Positions 54,115 to 62,994 of a stretch of DNA of 64,000 nt are shown here, one piece after another (within the stretch, counting starts at the first letter, position 1; each line of letters begins with the position of its first letter). This DNA comes from Microbacterium sp. zg-B96 (lineage in GTDB: Bacteria > Actinomycetota > Actinomycetes > Actinomycetales > Microbacteriaceae): positions 1,798,001 to 1,862,000 of the forward strand of contig NZ_CP126738.1 of the NCBI RefSeq assembly GCF_030246865.1. Direction: 5' to 3'. A program made the translations under genes and the position numbers. Below the pieces are notes generated by a model. That model did no database searches and was not told where the DNA came from. It saw only the letters and a list, made by a program, of their open reading frames with translations.

Positions 54115-55029
54115 CTACGTGCGCAGCCAGCGGCGGATGGCGAAACCGGCGGAAACCGCGGCGAGCACGACTCCGATGATGATCATGACGGGCAGCACGA
54201 GTGCGGCATCCCCCATGTCCACCCACGTGGTGATGAATTCGACCCGGCCGCGCAGGTAGTCGTTGACGCCGATCTGCACCCCCGCGATGATCGCCACGCA
54301 CGCCAGCAGCGATCCGATGAACGCAGCGAACACACCCTCGAGGATGAACGGGGTCTGGATGAACCGGTTGGACGCACCCACGAGGCGCATGATGCCGAGC
54401 TCTCGCCGGCGCGCGAACGCCGACAGCCGGATGGTCGTCGCGATCAGCAGCACCGCGGCGATGAGCATGAGCGCCGCGATCCCCACCGCCAGGTAGGTCG
54501 CAACCGTCAGGGCGGAGAACAGCGGATCAAGGTACTGCAGCTGATCGGCCACCTCCTCGACGCCCGTCATCCCGCCGAACGCCTCGATGATCACCTCAGA
54601 CTGCGTCTGGTCGACGAGGTTGATCCAGAAGGTCTGGTTGAGCTGGTCGGGGGTGACGATGCTGGCGTAGTCCTCGCCCAGCAGATCGATGACGTTCTGG
54701 TACGCCTCGTCCTGGGTTTCGAAGCGCACATCGCCGATCAGCGGCGTCAGTGCCGCGCTGTCGAGCTTCTCCTGCACCAGCGCCACCTGTTCCTCGGTGG
54801 CGACCCCATCGACGCAGGTGGGCGCTTGCGAGTTGCCGGTGCACATGTAGACGGCAACCTGGGCGCGATCGACCCAGTAGTCCTGCATCTTGCCGATCTG
54901 CATCTGCATCAGCATGCCGGCGCCCACGAACGTGAGCGAGACGAACGTGACGAGCACGACGGAGATCACCATCGAGACATTGCGGCGCAGGCCCGACAGG
55001 GCCTCGCCGAGAATCAGTCCGATTCTCAC
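54115..55029 (-). CDS. ftsX: Cell-division protein FtsX
   Basis: A 304-residue ABC transporter-like membrane subunit. One N-terminal helix (about 22-43), a large extracellular domain (about 45-175) with two Cys (MCTGN and PTCVDG), then three helices including the [14 protein letters not shown]tsX/MacB signature. It carries the FtsE signal outward to peptidoglycan hydrolases. GTG start overlaps the ftsE stop. Confidence 0.96.
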   Translation of the reverse strand: MRIGLILGEALSGLRRNVSMVISVVLVTFVSLTFVGAGMLMQMQIGKMQDYWVDRAQVAVYMCTGNSQAPTCVDGVATEEQVALVQEKLDSAALTPLIGDVRFETQDEAYQNVIDLLGEDYASIVTPDQLNQTFWINLVDQTQSEVIIEAFGGMTGVEEVADQLQYLDPLFSALTVATYLAVGIAALMLIAAVLLIATTIRLSAFARRRELGIMRLVGASNRFIQTPFILEGVFAAFIGSLLACVAIIAGVQIGVNDYLRGRVEFITTWVDMGDAALVLPVMIIIGVVLAAVSAGFAIRRWLRT

Positions 55030-56168
55030 GAGGTCGGCCCCACTTCGTCGTCGGAGCGACCGCGCAGGCCCAGCCGGTCGGCCAGGCCCAGCTCGTCCAG
55101 CTCCACCGGAGGCAGTTCGATCGTCACCGGGTTGGTTCGGGTGGGCGGCTCGGCCGACTCGGCGGCGGGCTGCTCATCGGGAGCGGATGCCGGTTGCGGC
55201 ACGGGCGCCGCAGGCTGGGCTGATGCCGGCGGCAACGGCGTCACGACCGGTACGGGCGGCAGCGGCGGCGCCGGGACGGCGGGAGTGCCGTTGGTCGATG
55301 GGCCGGCGGATACCGCGGTGTCGAGGCGGGTCGTGGCGACGCGGGACACGGTGGCATCCGTCGCCGCCGGGGTCTCGCCATCGGCGGTGCTGATGATCTC
55401 GCGCTGCAGTTCGAGCACTGCGGTGAGGGCGGCGACCGCGGCCGCGCCCCTCTCCTCGGCGGGCATGAGGGTCGGGATCGCAGAGATGTCGCCGTAACCG
55501 CCGTGGCGCTCATCGCGCACCATCACGCCGCCGCTGAGCTCGATCACCCGCCGCTGCATGGCGTCGACGAAGCCGGCCTCGTGGGTGGCCATCACCACCG
55601 TGGTGCCGCCGGCATTGATGCGGGCCAGCAGCTGCATGATGTCGACGGACGTTGCGGGGTCGAGATTTCCGGTGGGCTCGTCGGCCAGCAGCACCTGAGG
55701 GCGGTTCACCAGCGCGCGGGCGATCGCGACGCGCTGCTGCTCACCACCGGACAGCTCATGGGGCAGGCGCTTCTGCTTGCCTTCCAGCCCGACCAGTGCG
55801 AGCACCTCGGGCACCGCCTGATGGATGAAAGCGCGGGATGAACCGATCACCTGCAGCGTGAACGCGACGTTTTGGAACACCGTCTTGTTCGGCAGTAGCC
55901 GGAAGTCCTGGAAGACCGAGCCGATGTGGCGGCGGAAGTAAGGGACCTTGCGGTTGGACAGCGTCCGCAGGTCGCGGCCGAGCACGACCACACGCCCTTC
56001 GCTGGGGCTGTCTTCGCGCAGGATCAACCGAAGGCACGAGGACTTACCCGAGCCGGACGCGCCAACGAGGAACACGAACTCGCCGCGCTGCACCTCGAAG
56101 TCGACATCGCTGAGTGCGGGTTTGCTCGTGCCGCGATAGCGCTTCGTGACGTTCTCGAACCGGATCAT
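55026..56168 (-). CDS. ftsE: Cell-division ATP-binding protein FtsE with long C-terminal extension
   Basis: A 380-residue protein; normal FtsE is about 220-230. Walker [10 protein letters not shown] near 36, signature LSGGEQQR near 139, Walker B VLLADEP near 159 and H-loop ATHEAG near 194. Beyond about residue 225 comes a Pro/Ala/Thr-rich, low-complexity tail with acidic end ([21 protein letters not shown]). TAGGCT lies 9 nt upstream of the ATG; coupled to ftsX by overlap. The ATPase part is intact, so it should power FtsX. Confidence 0.95.
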   Translation of the reverse strand: MIRFENVTKRYRGTSKPALSDVDFEVQRGEFVFLVGASGSGKSSCLRLILREDSPSEGRVVVLGRDLRTLSNRKVPYFRRHIGSVFQDFRLLPNKTVFQNVAFTLQVIGSSRAFIHQAVPEVLALVGLEGKQKRLPHELSGGEQQRVAIARALVNRPQVLLADEPTGNLDPATSVDIMQLLARINAGGTTVVMATHEAGFVDAMQRRVIELSGGVMVRDERHGGYGDISAIPTLMPAEERGAAAVAALTAVLELQREIISTADGETPAATDATVSRVATTRLDTAVSAGPSTNGTPAVPAPPLPPVPVVTPLPPASAQPAAPVPQPASAPDEQPAAESAEPPTRTNPVTIELPPVELDELGLADRLGLRGRSDDEVGPTS

Positions 56169-56241
56169 GACCCGTTGAGCCTATGCGGCGCGCCGCGCGG
56201 CGCCGCGAGCGACACTCGCGCGTTGCGGCATCCACCGCGGC

Positions 56242-57033
56242 TCAGGCAGGTTCGAGGGCGCCGCGCACGATCGAGTCGCCGGAGTGCGCAGGGTCGCCGT
56301 CGTCGGCCTCTTGCGAGACGTCGACCAGCGTGAAGCGGTCGAGATCCACGCCGGCCGGCACCTCGAAGGTGCCCTCGCTGCCGTCGAGCACCCCGAGGCT
56401 CACCAGATCGGAGCCGTCCGCCGCAATCAGCCACACCTCGCGGTGTCCGTCATCCGGGACGGAGGCATCGAGGGTGACCACCACCTGGGTGCGACCGTCG
56501 ACATCTTCCAGCAACGCCTCGCCCTGCGCGCCCTCATGATCGGGGAACGCGTCGAGCGTCGCCTCGGCGACGATGGTCGGGGACTGGATGCCGGCATCCT
56601 GAGCAACCCACACGCCGGCCACCACGGCCGCGACCGCAACCGTGCCGGCCAGCGCGATCGCCAGCGTGAATCGGCGCCGACGACTGCCGCGCGCAACGCG
56701 ATGTGCACCGGCTCGCGGCCCCGCTGGGGTCGCCGCGAGCGGGGCCAAGGCCGGCGCATCGTCGAGGTGGTCAGCGGGAGAAGCGGACGCGGCCACCGGC
56801 GCTGACCCGGTGAAACCCACTTCAGCGCTGATGGCCTGCCACACGCGCGGCGGTGGAGCGAGCAGGGGTTGCGCTGCGAGCGCACCGCGCGCGGCACCGG
56901 CCGCTGCGGCGAAGGCCGCCACCTCGTCGGCGCACTCCGGGCACTGCGCGAGGTGATCGAGTTGCTGCGCGTCAGCGGCATCCGTCTCGCCCATCGCGAT
57001 GAGGGCGGCCAGTTCGGGGTCAAGGTGCGACAT
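56242..57033 (-). CDS. Anti-sigma factor (RskA-like, zinc-binding)
   Basis: A 263-residue membrane anti-sigma factor. N-terminal zinc motif H27-x3-C31-x2-C34 (HLAQCPEC), a cytoplasmic linker, one membrane helix (about 119-143) and an extracytoplasmic RskA-type domain. It should hold the ECF sigma factor encoded just upstream until proteolysis. It overlaps the sigma gene by 14 nt. Confidence 0.9.
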   Translation of the reverse strand: MSHLDPELAALIAMGETDAADAQQLDHLAQCPECADEVAAFAAAAGAARGALAAQPLLAPPPRVWQAISAEVGFTGSAPVAASASPADHLDDAPALAPLAATPAGPRAGAHRVARGSRRRRFTLAIALAGTVAVAAVVAGVWVAQDAGIQSPTIVAEATLDAFPDHEGAQGEALLEDVDGRTQVVVTLDASVPDDGHREVWLIAADGSDLVSLGVLDGSEGTFEVPAGVDLDRFTLVDVSQEADDGDPAHSGDSIVRGALEPA

Positions 57034-57610
57034 CGGCGGCCTCCAATCGTGTGCGCAGTCTGGACAGACTTCTTCGGATGTGACTCTTCACCGTACCCAG
57101 CGGCATCGCGAGTCGATCGGCGATCTGCGCGTGGGTGAGGTCGTCATAGAACGCGAGCCTGATGACGCTCTGCGCGTCGGGCTCAAGTTGCTCGATCTCC
57201 TGGGCGATCATCAGCGAGTCCTCGACATCGACAGTGACCGCGGCCGGGGCGAGCGCTTCGGACGCCACGGCCTGCTCGAGGCGGGCGGCGCGAGAACGGG
57301 CCTCGTGGGCGTCGGCGATGCGGCGACGGGCGATCGAGACGAGCCATCCGCCGAGGTTTCCCCGCTCGGGCGCGAAGGCATCGCGCGAGGTCCAGGCCGA
57401 GACGAAGGTGCGCTGGGTGACGTCCTCGGCCTCGGCCAGGTCGCCGAGGGATCGCGCGGCGATCGTGTAGACCAGGCGAGCCCAGCGGTCATACATCGCC
57501 TTTAGCGCGTCGGGATCGCCGGCGCGGAACCGGCTGGCAAGCTCGCCCTCGTCGTCGATGAGGCTCTCCTTCCGCGCGTCGCGACCGGCGGCACCCACGA
57601 GGCTGGTCAT
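57020..57610 (-). CDS. ECF RNA polymerase sigma factor (SigK-like)
   Basis: A 196-residue ECF sigma. Region 2 includes DALKAMYDRWARLVYTIA and AEDVTQRTFVSAW; region 4 is LTHAQIADRLAMPLGTVKSHIRRSLSRLR. Linked to an RskA-like anti-sigma, it resembles the SigK/ECF19 group. The start overlaps the sortase stop by 4 nt, so sigma, anti-sigma, sortase and DUF4397 protein are coupled. Confidence 0.93.
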   Translation of the reverse strand: MTSLVGAAGRDARKESLIDDEGELASRFRAGDPDALKAMYDRWARLVYTIAARSLGDLAEAEDVTQRTFVSAWTSRDAFAPERGNLGGWLVSIARRRIADAHEARSRAARLEQAVASEALAPAAVTVDVEDSLMIAQEIEQLEPDAQSVIRLAFYDDLTHAQIADRLAMPLGTVKSHIRRSLSRLRTRLEAADVAP

Positions 57611-58257
57611 GGTGACGCCCGGGCGACGAGCACCACGTTATCGCTGTAGGTGCGAGTCCGCTCGTCGAATTGACCTCCGCACGTGATGAGAACCAGGCTG
57701 CGAGGACCGTTGCGGTCGAACAGCTGGTCGACCGGCAGTTCGGCCCGCGGAATGTATGTGACGCTCTCGACGGTGTAGCCGCTCACCGCTCCCGCGGCGT
57801 CCGTGACCTGCACTGTCTGCCCCCGCTGGGCCTCGCGCAGGCGTGCGAGCGGACCGACGCCGTAGACGCGGGAATCCACGTGCGCTGCCAGCACCGTCGA
57901 GCCCGCCGCGTCAGCCGGCGCCGGCCCGAACCGGTACCAGCCGGCGACCGCCGGGTCGGCGGGAATCTCCATAGACCCGTCGTCCTGCACCCCGACCGGC
58001 ACCACGGGCATGTCGATCTGCAGATCCGCAGAGATCAGCTGCTGCGGCTCTGCGCTGCGGGGCTGCACCGGCGGCGGGGTCGCCGGTGAGATCGGAACCT
58101 GCACCGCCGGCGCCGGCGTCGGCGGTGGTGTCTCGGGGCGCGCCGCCGCGGAGGACGGGGTGGGGTCCCCGCCCTCCGCGTCGGGGGGTGAGCAGGCCGC
58201 GAGGGCCAGCACCGCCGTGACGACCACGGCGATGCCGAGCCCGCGCGACATCGTCAT
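57607..58257 (-). CDS. Class F sortase, lipoprotein form
   Basis: A 216-residue sortase. Signal segment ends in a lipobox LAAC at Cys22, then a Pro-rich linker to about residue 70 and a sortase fold with catalytic H126 (VLAAHVDS), C193 (VLITCGG) and R202 (DERTRTYSDN). It should cleave and link or transfer a surface protein; class F substrates are poorly known. Start overlaps the DUF4397 gene stop (ATGA). Confidence 0.9.
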   Translation of the reverse strand: MTMSRGLGIAVVVTAVLALAACSPPDAEGGDPTPSSAAARPETPPPTPAPAVQVPISPATPPPVQPRSAEPQQLISADLQIDMPVVPVGVQDDGSMEIPADPAVAGWYRFGPAPADAAGSTVLAAHVDSRVYGVGPLARLREAQRGQTVQVTDAAGAVSGYTVESVTYIPRAELPVDQLFDRNGPRSLVLITCGGQFDERTRTYSDNVVLVARASP

Positions 58258-59081
58258 CAGCGCCGCTGGGCGGTCGACCTGCGCACCGCCACAACGGAAC
58301 CGGCTGCGAGCACGAGCAGCAGGCCGCCGCCCAGCGCTACCGTCCAGATGAGCGGCTGGCTCTCGGCGACCAGGCCCGCGGAGCCGGTGTTCACGCCACC
58401 GGGGTTGGAGTGCAGTCCGGTGACCGTCTGCACTGCGAGGGCGAGGTTGCCGTCCTCGGCACTGCCCCACGCGTACGCGATCGTGAGCACGCCCTCCTGC
58501 ACGTCGACATCGGCCGGGCCGATCACCGGATCGGTGGTTCCCTCCAATGCGACTGCTGCCGACACGACACCGGCGGGAAGGTTGAGGGTCGCCTCTTCGG
58601 GGTTGACCAGGCCGGTGACCACCGCAGCGCCGTTCGCGAGGACGTCCACCGCGGGGGCGGCGGCGACATGGCGCACGGTCAGCCGGCCGTCACCGGGAGC
58701 GGTCGGCGAGATGTCGTTGGTGAACAGGTTCGCCGTGGGCTCCCCGTCGGCATCCAGGTTCGCCACCGCGGTGTAGCTCTTGCCTGCCTCGAGGGTGAGG
58801 GTGATCGGACCGAGCACCGGGGCGGAGGCGTCTGCGGCATCCGTCGCCGTCAGTGCGACCTCGTAGTCGCCTGCCGGGAGGTCGAGCGGGCCGGCAAGAC
58901 TGCCCGGCTGGAAGTCGTCGAGGGTCAGATCGCCGTTGACGTAGACGTCAACGGGAGTGTCGGGGATGCCGTGCAGCACGGACAGGTCCGCACTGCTGTC
59001 CGAGATGGCGTGTGCCGGGGCGAACGCGGCGAAGGCGGCGACGGCGCCGATCACCACGCCCGCTGAGAGTGTCTTACGCAC
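58257..59081 (-). CDS. DUF4397 surface protein
   Basis: A 274-residue exported protein: signal peptide ending AFAPAHA, two DUF4397 repeats (SADLSVLHGIPDTPVDVYVNG and RLTVRHVAAAPAVDVLANG), then a C-terminal membrane helix and Arg-rich tail (VVAVRRSTAQRR). No LPXTG motif is visible before the helix. AAGGAG 6 nt before the GTG. First gene of the four-gene unit; it may be the sortase's partner or substrate. Confidence 0.88.
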   Translation of the reverse strand: MRKTLSAGVVIGAVAAFAAFAPAHAISDSSADLSVLHGIPDTPVDVYVNGDLTLDDFQPGSLAGPLDLPAGDYEVALTATDAADASAPVLGPITLTLEAGKSYTAVANLDADGEPTANLFTNDISPTAPGDGRLTVRHVAAAPAVDVLANGAAVVTGLVNPEEATLNLPAGVVSAAVALEGTTDPVIGPADVDVQEGVLTIAYAWGSAEDGNLALAVQTVTGLHSNPGGVNTGSAGLVAESQPLIWTVALGGGLLLVLAAGSVVAVRRSTAQRR

Positions 59082-59190
59082 GAGGAACTCCTTCTGTGTG
59101 GCGCGACCTTTTCGCGCGTTACAGAGGTATTCCGGGGCAGCGGACCGTTTGGATGCAGGAGGGCGGAGAATTTTCTCAGCCCCGCCCGGC

Positions 59191-60300
59191 TCAGTCTTCG
59201 ATCTTGCGCTTGCGCCAGCGGATGCCGGCCGCGATCAGGCCATCGAGGTCGCCGTCGAACACGGCCGCGGGGTTTCCCACCTCGTAGCCGGTGCGCAGGT
59301 CCTTGACGAGTTGCTGACCGTAGAGGAAGTACGACCGCATCTGGTCGCCCCAGCTCGCGGTGATCGTGCCGGCGAGCTCCTTCTTCTTGGCATGCTCTTC
59401 TTCGCGCTTGAGCAACAGGAGGCGCGTCTGCAGCACCCGCATCGCGACGGCGCGGTTCTGGATCTGGCTCTTCTCGTTCTGCATCGACACGACGATGCCG
59501 GTCGGAAGGTGGGTGATGCGCACGGCGGAGTCGGTGGTGTTGACCGACTGGCCGCCGGGGCCCGACGAGCGGAACACGTCGACGCGGATGTCACTCTCGG
59601 GGACGTCCACCTCCTTGGCTTCTTCCATCACCGGGATGACCTCGACGGCGGCGAAGCTGGTCTGGCGCTTGTCGGCGGAGCCGAACGGGCTGATGCGCGC
59701 CAGGCGGTGGGTGCCGGCCTCGACCGACAGCGTGCCGTAGGCGTAGGGCGCGTCGACCTCGAAGGTCGCCGACTTGATGCCCGCGCCTTCGGCGTAGGAG
59801 ATGTCGAGCACCTTCACGGGGTACTTGTGGCGCTCGGCCCAGCGCAGGTACATGCGCATGAGCATCTCGGCGAAGTCGGTGGCGTCGTCGCCGCCGGCGC
59901 CGGAGCGGATCGTCACGACCGCGCCGCGGTCGTCGTACTCGCCGTCGAGGAGCGTCTGCACCTCCAGCTGGCCGATGACGTCCTGCAGTTCAGCGAGTTC
60001 CTTGCGGGCCTCTTCGGCGGAGTCCTCGTCGTCCATCTCGAGGGCGAGCTCGGCGAGCACCTCGAGGTCGTCGAGCTTGCGCTCGATGTCGGTGACGCGT
60101 TTGAGCTCCGTCTGACGGTGACTGAGCGCGCTGGTGACCTGCTGCGCCTTGTCGACGTCGTCCCAGAGGTTCGGAGCACCGGCCTCCTCGGAGAGGCGGG
60201 CGATCTCGGCGGTCAGCGACTCGACGTCCACCACCGACTCGATATCGGAGAAAGTGGAGCGCAGCGCCTGTATCTCGGCGGAAAGATCGAATTCAAGCAT
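59191..60300 (-). CDS. prfB: Peptide chain release factor 2
   Basis: A 369-residue RF2: HRLARISPF carries the SPF stop-codon-recognising motif and [11 protein letters not shown] the catalytic GGQ. It recognises UGA and UAA. No programmed frameshift is needed: the frame is continuous from the ATG. TAGTCT lies 8 nt upstream, leaderless in form, with its -10 overlapping that of the divergent MFS gene. Usually next to ftsE in this group, here separated by the sortase-sigma unit. Confidence 0.97.
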   Translation of the reverse strand: MLEFDLSAEIQALRSTFSDIESVVDVESLTAEIARLSEEAGAPNLWDDVDKAQQVTSALSHRQTELKRVTDIERKLDDLEVLAELALEMDDEDSAEEARKELAELQDVIGQLEVQTLLDGEYDDRGAVVTIRSGAGGDDATDFAEMLMRMYLRWAERHKYPVKVLDISYAEGAGIKSATFEVDAPYAYGTLSVEAGTHRLARISPFGSADKRQTSFAAVEVIPVMEEAKEVDVPESDIRVDVFRSSGPGGQSVNTTDSAVRITHLPTGIVVSMQNEKSQIQNRAVAMRVLQTRLLLLKREEEHAKKKELAGTITASWGDQMRSYFLYGQQLVKDLRTGYEVGNPAAVFDGDLDGLIAAGIRWRKRKIED

Positions 60301-60308
60301 GACAGTTC

Positions 60309-60318
60309 AGACTAACCT
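60309..60318. promoter_or_regulatory. Overlapping divergent -10 boxes
   Basis: TAGTCT (60314-60309, minus) for prfB and TAACCT (60313-60318, plus) for the MFS gene share 2 nt; each is 8 nt from its start codon. Only 26 nt separate the two genes. Confidence 0.5.
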
Positions 60319-60326
60319 GGATGCCG

Positions 60327-61598
60327 ATGGCTAACGGCGAAGACGAGATCCCCATCGCCCGCGCGCTGTGGCGATTCGCCCCCATGATCTACGGGCCGAC
60401 CGTGCTGTTCGCGCTCGGTGAGGGCGCGGTGATCCCGTTGCTGCCGATCATCGCTGCCGGGCTCGGCGCCGATCTGCCGACCGCGGCACTGGTGGCATCC
60501 GCCCTGGTCGTCGGCCAGTTGTGTGGCAACATCCCCGCCGGATGGGCGGTCGCGCGGCTGGGTGAACGCCTCACCATGACCATCGCCGGCACCGTGGCCA
60601 TCGGCGGTGTGGCGGGACTGCTCGCCTCCCCCAGCCTGCCGGTGCTGGCGGCATCCGTCTTCCTCATCGGGTTCTGCGCGGCAGCGTTCGGCCTGGCGCG
60701 GCACTCGTTCATGACCACGCGGGTGCCGCTGGCGTTCCGGGCGCGGGCGCTGTCGCTGCTGGGGGGAACGTTCCGCCTCGGGATGTTCATCGGCCCGTTC
60801 GTGGCCGCAGGTCTGCTCGCGCTGTTCGGCGACCCGCATTCGGCGATCTGGTTCTTCGGCGGGTGCCTCGTGGCCACCGTGCTGCTGGTGCTGCTCGGAC
60901 CCGACCCTGAGACCGTCGTCATCGTCCCCGGTGCGGACTCACGCGACGCCGAGGACACCGGCGAGGCCGTGACCGGATCCATCCCCGTGCAGCAGCGTGC
61001 CGGCGTCTTCCGCACGATGTGGCGAAACCGCGGCGTGCTGTCGCGGCTGGGGCTCGCGGCGGCGTCGCTGTCGGCGATGCGCTCGGCCCGCCAGGTGGTG
61101 CTGCCGCTGTGGGGTGTGTCGATCGGGCTGGATGCGCAGACCATCGCGCTCATCGTCGGAATCTCGGGCGCGATCGATTTCGCGCTGTTCTACGCCAGCG
61201 GCCAGGTGATGGACCGGTTCGGGCGCCTCTGGGCGGCGCTGCCGGCCATGGTGCTGATGGGCGCGGGGTTCCTCGCCCTGTCCGTCACGCACGATCTGGA
61301 GCAGGCGGCGGTGTGGTTCGCGATGTTCGCCGCCGTGCTGGGCGTGGGCAATGGGCTCTCCAGTGGCATCCTGCTGACCCTCGGCGCCGACACCGCGCCG
61401 AAGGACGACCCGGCGCCCTATCTCGGATCCTGGCGCACGCTGACGGATGCCGGCGGCGCGGCGGCACCGCTCATCGTCTCGGCCCTCGCGACCTTCTCAC
61501 TCTCGGTCGCCGCCGGCGCGATGGGAATGCTCGGGCTGCTCGGTGCGTACGCGTTCCTGCGCTGGGTCCCCCGGTTCGTCCCGCGGGAGCGCGCGTGA
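60327..61598 (+). CDS. MFS transporter
   Basis: A 423-residue 12-helix major facilitator (GEGAVIPLLPIIAAGLGADL in helix 1, AGWAVARLGERLTM as motif A loop). ATG 60327 rather than 60321 is used because TAACCT lies 8 nt before it. The central loop is acidic. Substrate unknown; overlaps the next small gene (GTGA). Confidence 0.88.
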   Translation: MANGEDEIPIARALWRFAPMIYGPTVLFALGEGAVIPLLPIIAAGLGADLPTAALVASALVVGQLCGNIPAGWAVARLGERLTMTIAGTVAIGGVAGLLASPSLPVLAASVFLIGFCAAAFGLARHSFMTTRVPLAFRARALSLLGGTFRLGMFIGPFVAAGLLALFGDPHSAIWFFGGCLVATVLLVLLGPDPETVVIVPGADSRDAEDTGEAVTGSIPVQQRAGVFRTMWRNRGVLSRLGLAAASLSAMRSARQVVLPLWGVSIGLDAQTIALIVGISGAIDFALFYASGQVMDRFGRLWAALPAMVLMGAGFLALSVTHDLEQAAVWFAMFAAVLGVGNGLSSGILLTLGADTAPKDDPAPYLGSWRTLTDAGGAAAPLIVSALATFSLSVAAGAMGMLGLLGAYAFLRWVPRFVPRERA

Positions 61599-61924
61599 GC
61601 GACGGCGTGGTGCGGTTCTGCCGCAGCCGTAGCAACGACCGCCGGTGCACCCGGCCGCTGGAGCACCCGGGGCTGCACCGGCACCGCACGATCATGTGGT
61701 CGGATGCCACTGCCGACCCCGCCCGCTGCGCGGGATCCGGCGAGGTCGGCACCCCCGTCGCCGCCATGCCCGAAGGGTACCCGCACGGCCGCGCGCTGTG
61801 CCGTCGGTGCTTCACGTTCGTGCCGCTTGTCGACGAGCGGCTGGCTGAACACGATGCGGCCCCGGCGGACGAGAGCGATGCCGAGATCGCCGCCCGGCGG
61901 GCGTGGTTCAACACCCTGGGCTGA
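61595..61924 (+). CDS. Small Cys-rich hypothetical protein
   Basis: A 109-residue protein with five Cys (RFCRSRS, RRCTRP, ARCAGS, LCRRCF) and several His, a possible zinc-binding fold. GTG overlaps the MFS stop. No family recognised; may be a small nucleic-acid or metal-binding partner. Confidence 0.6.
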   Translation: MSDGVVRFCRSRSNDRRCTRPLEHPGLHRHRTIMWSDATADPARCAGSGEVGTPVAAMPEGYPHGRALCRRCFTFVPLVDERLAEHDAAPADESDAEIAARRAWFNTLG

Positions 61925-62028
61925 CGCCTCGCGACCGCGGGCCCTCACGCCTTTGCGCGCCTACCGTACGTCCGCGGTCGAATGCAAACGGTTCCGCCCG
62001 CGACGGCCGAGCGGCCAGAATCGCCGGC

Positions 62029-62994
62029 ATGGTCTTCCTCGGATTCCACGCATCGCACGAACAGATCCCGCCCGGCCGGCTCCTGCGCGACGTCGAAGCG
62101 GCACAGGCCGCCGGTTTCGACGGCGCGATGTGCTCCGACCACGTCGCGCCCTGGGGCGTGCGGCAGGGCGAGTCGGGCTTCGCGCCAAGTTGGCTCGGCG
62201 CTGCCCTTGCTCGCACAGACTTCTCCATCGGCTTCGTCAATGCGCCCGGGCAGCGCTATCACCCCGTGCTCGCCGCCCAGGCGTACGCGACGCTCGAGGA
62301 GATGTTCCCCGGGCGCTTCTGGGCCGCGCTCGGCAGCGGCGAGGCGATGAACGAGCACGTCACGGGCGACCCGTGGCCGCCGAAGCCCGAGCGCAACGCG
62401 CGGCTCGCCGAGACCGTCTCGGTCATCCGCCGGCTCCTGGCCGGCGAGGAGGTCGATCACGACGGCCTCGTCCGCGTGCACCGCGCGCGGCTGTGGTCGC
62501 TGCCCGACGAGCCGCCACCGCTTCTCGCCACCGCGATCAGCCCCGAGACCGCAGGCTGGGCAGCATCATGGGCGGAGGGCCTGGTGACCGCACTGCAGCC
62601 CCCCGAGGCGCTCGAGAAGGTGCTCGCCTCATACGACTCCGCCGGCGGCACCGGCCCCCGCGCGCTGCAGGTGCATGTCAGCTGGGCTCCGACGGATGCC
62701 GAGGCCCTCTCGATCGCGCGCGATCAGTGGTCCCACGCGATGCTCAGCCCACCCACCATCTGGGACCTCGAGCAGCCCGAGGACTTCGACGCCGCCGCAG
62801 GCGACCCGAGCGACCAGCAGATGCGCGACGCGCTGCTGGTCTCGAGCGACCTCGACGAGCTTGCCGGGCGCATCGCCGAGCACGCACGGCTCGGCTTCGA
62901 CCGCATCTACCTGCACCACGTCGGCCAGGACCAGGCACCGTTCCTGGCTGCGGCGCGCGACCGACTGCTGCCTCGACTGAAGGAACTGCTGTGA
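62029..62994 (+). CDS. LLM-class flavin-dependent oxidoreductase (TIGR03885-like)
   Basis: A 321-residue luciferase-like (alpha/beta)8 barrel: FLGFHASHEQIPPGRLLRDV, MCSDHVAPW, FWAALGSGEAMNEH. This branch, in my recollection, is annotated as probable FMN-dependent, non-F420 oxidoreductase and is found next to GH13 trehalose-type enzymes, as here. The CAGAAT box lies 7 nt before the ATG. GTG of the next gene overlaps its stop. Confidence 0.82.
   Translation: MVFLGFHASHEQIPPGRLLRDVEAAQAAGFDGAMCSDHVAPWGVRQGESGFAPSWLGAALARTDFSIGFVNAPGQRYHPVLAAQAYATLEEMFPGRFWAALGSGEAMNEHVTGDPWPPKPERNARLAETVSVIRRLLAGEEVDHDGLVRVHRARLWSLPDEPPPLLATAISPETAGWAASWAEGLVTALQPPEALEKVLASYDSAGGTGPRALQVHVSWAPTDAEALSIARDQWSHAMLSPPTIWDLEQPEDFDAAAGDPSDQQMRDALLVSSDLDELAGRIAEHARLGFDRIYLHHVGQDQAPFLAAARDRLLPRLKELL

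Noticed and set aside
59191..60300. Programmed frameshift in prfB
   Set aside because: The reading frame is continuous from the start with no in-frame UGA near the usual site.
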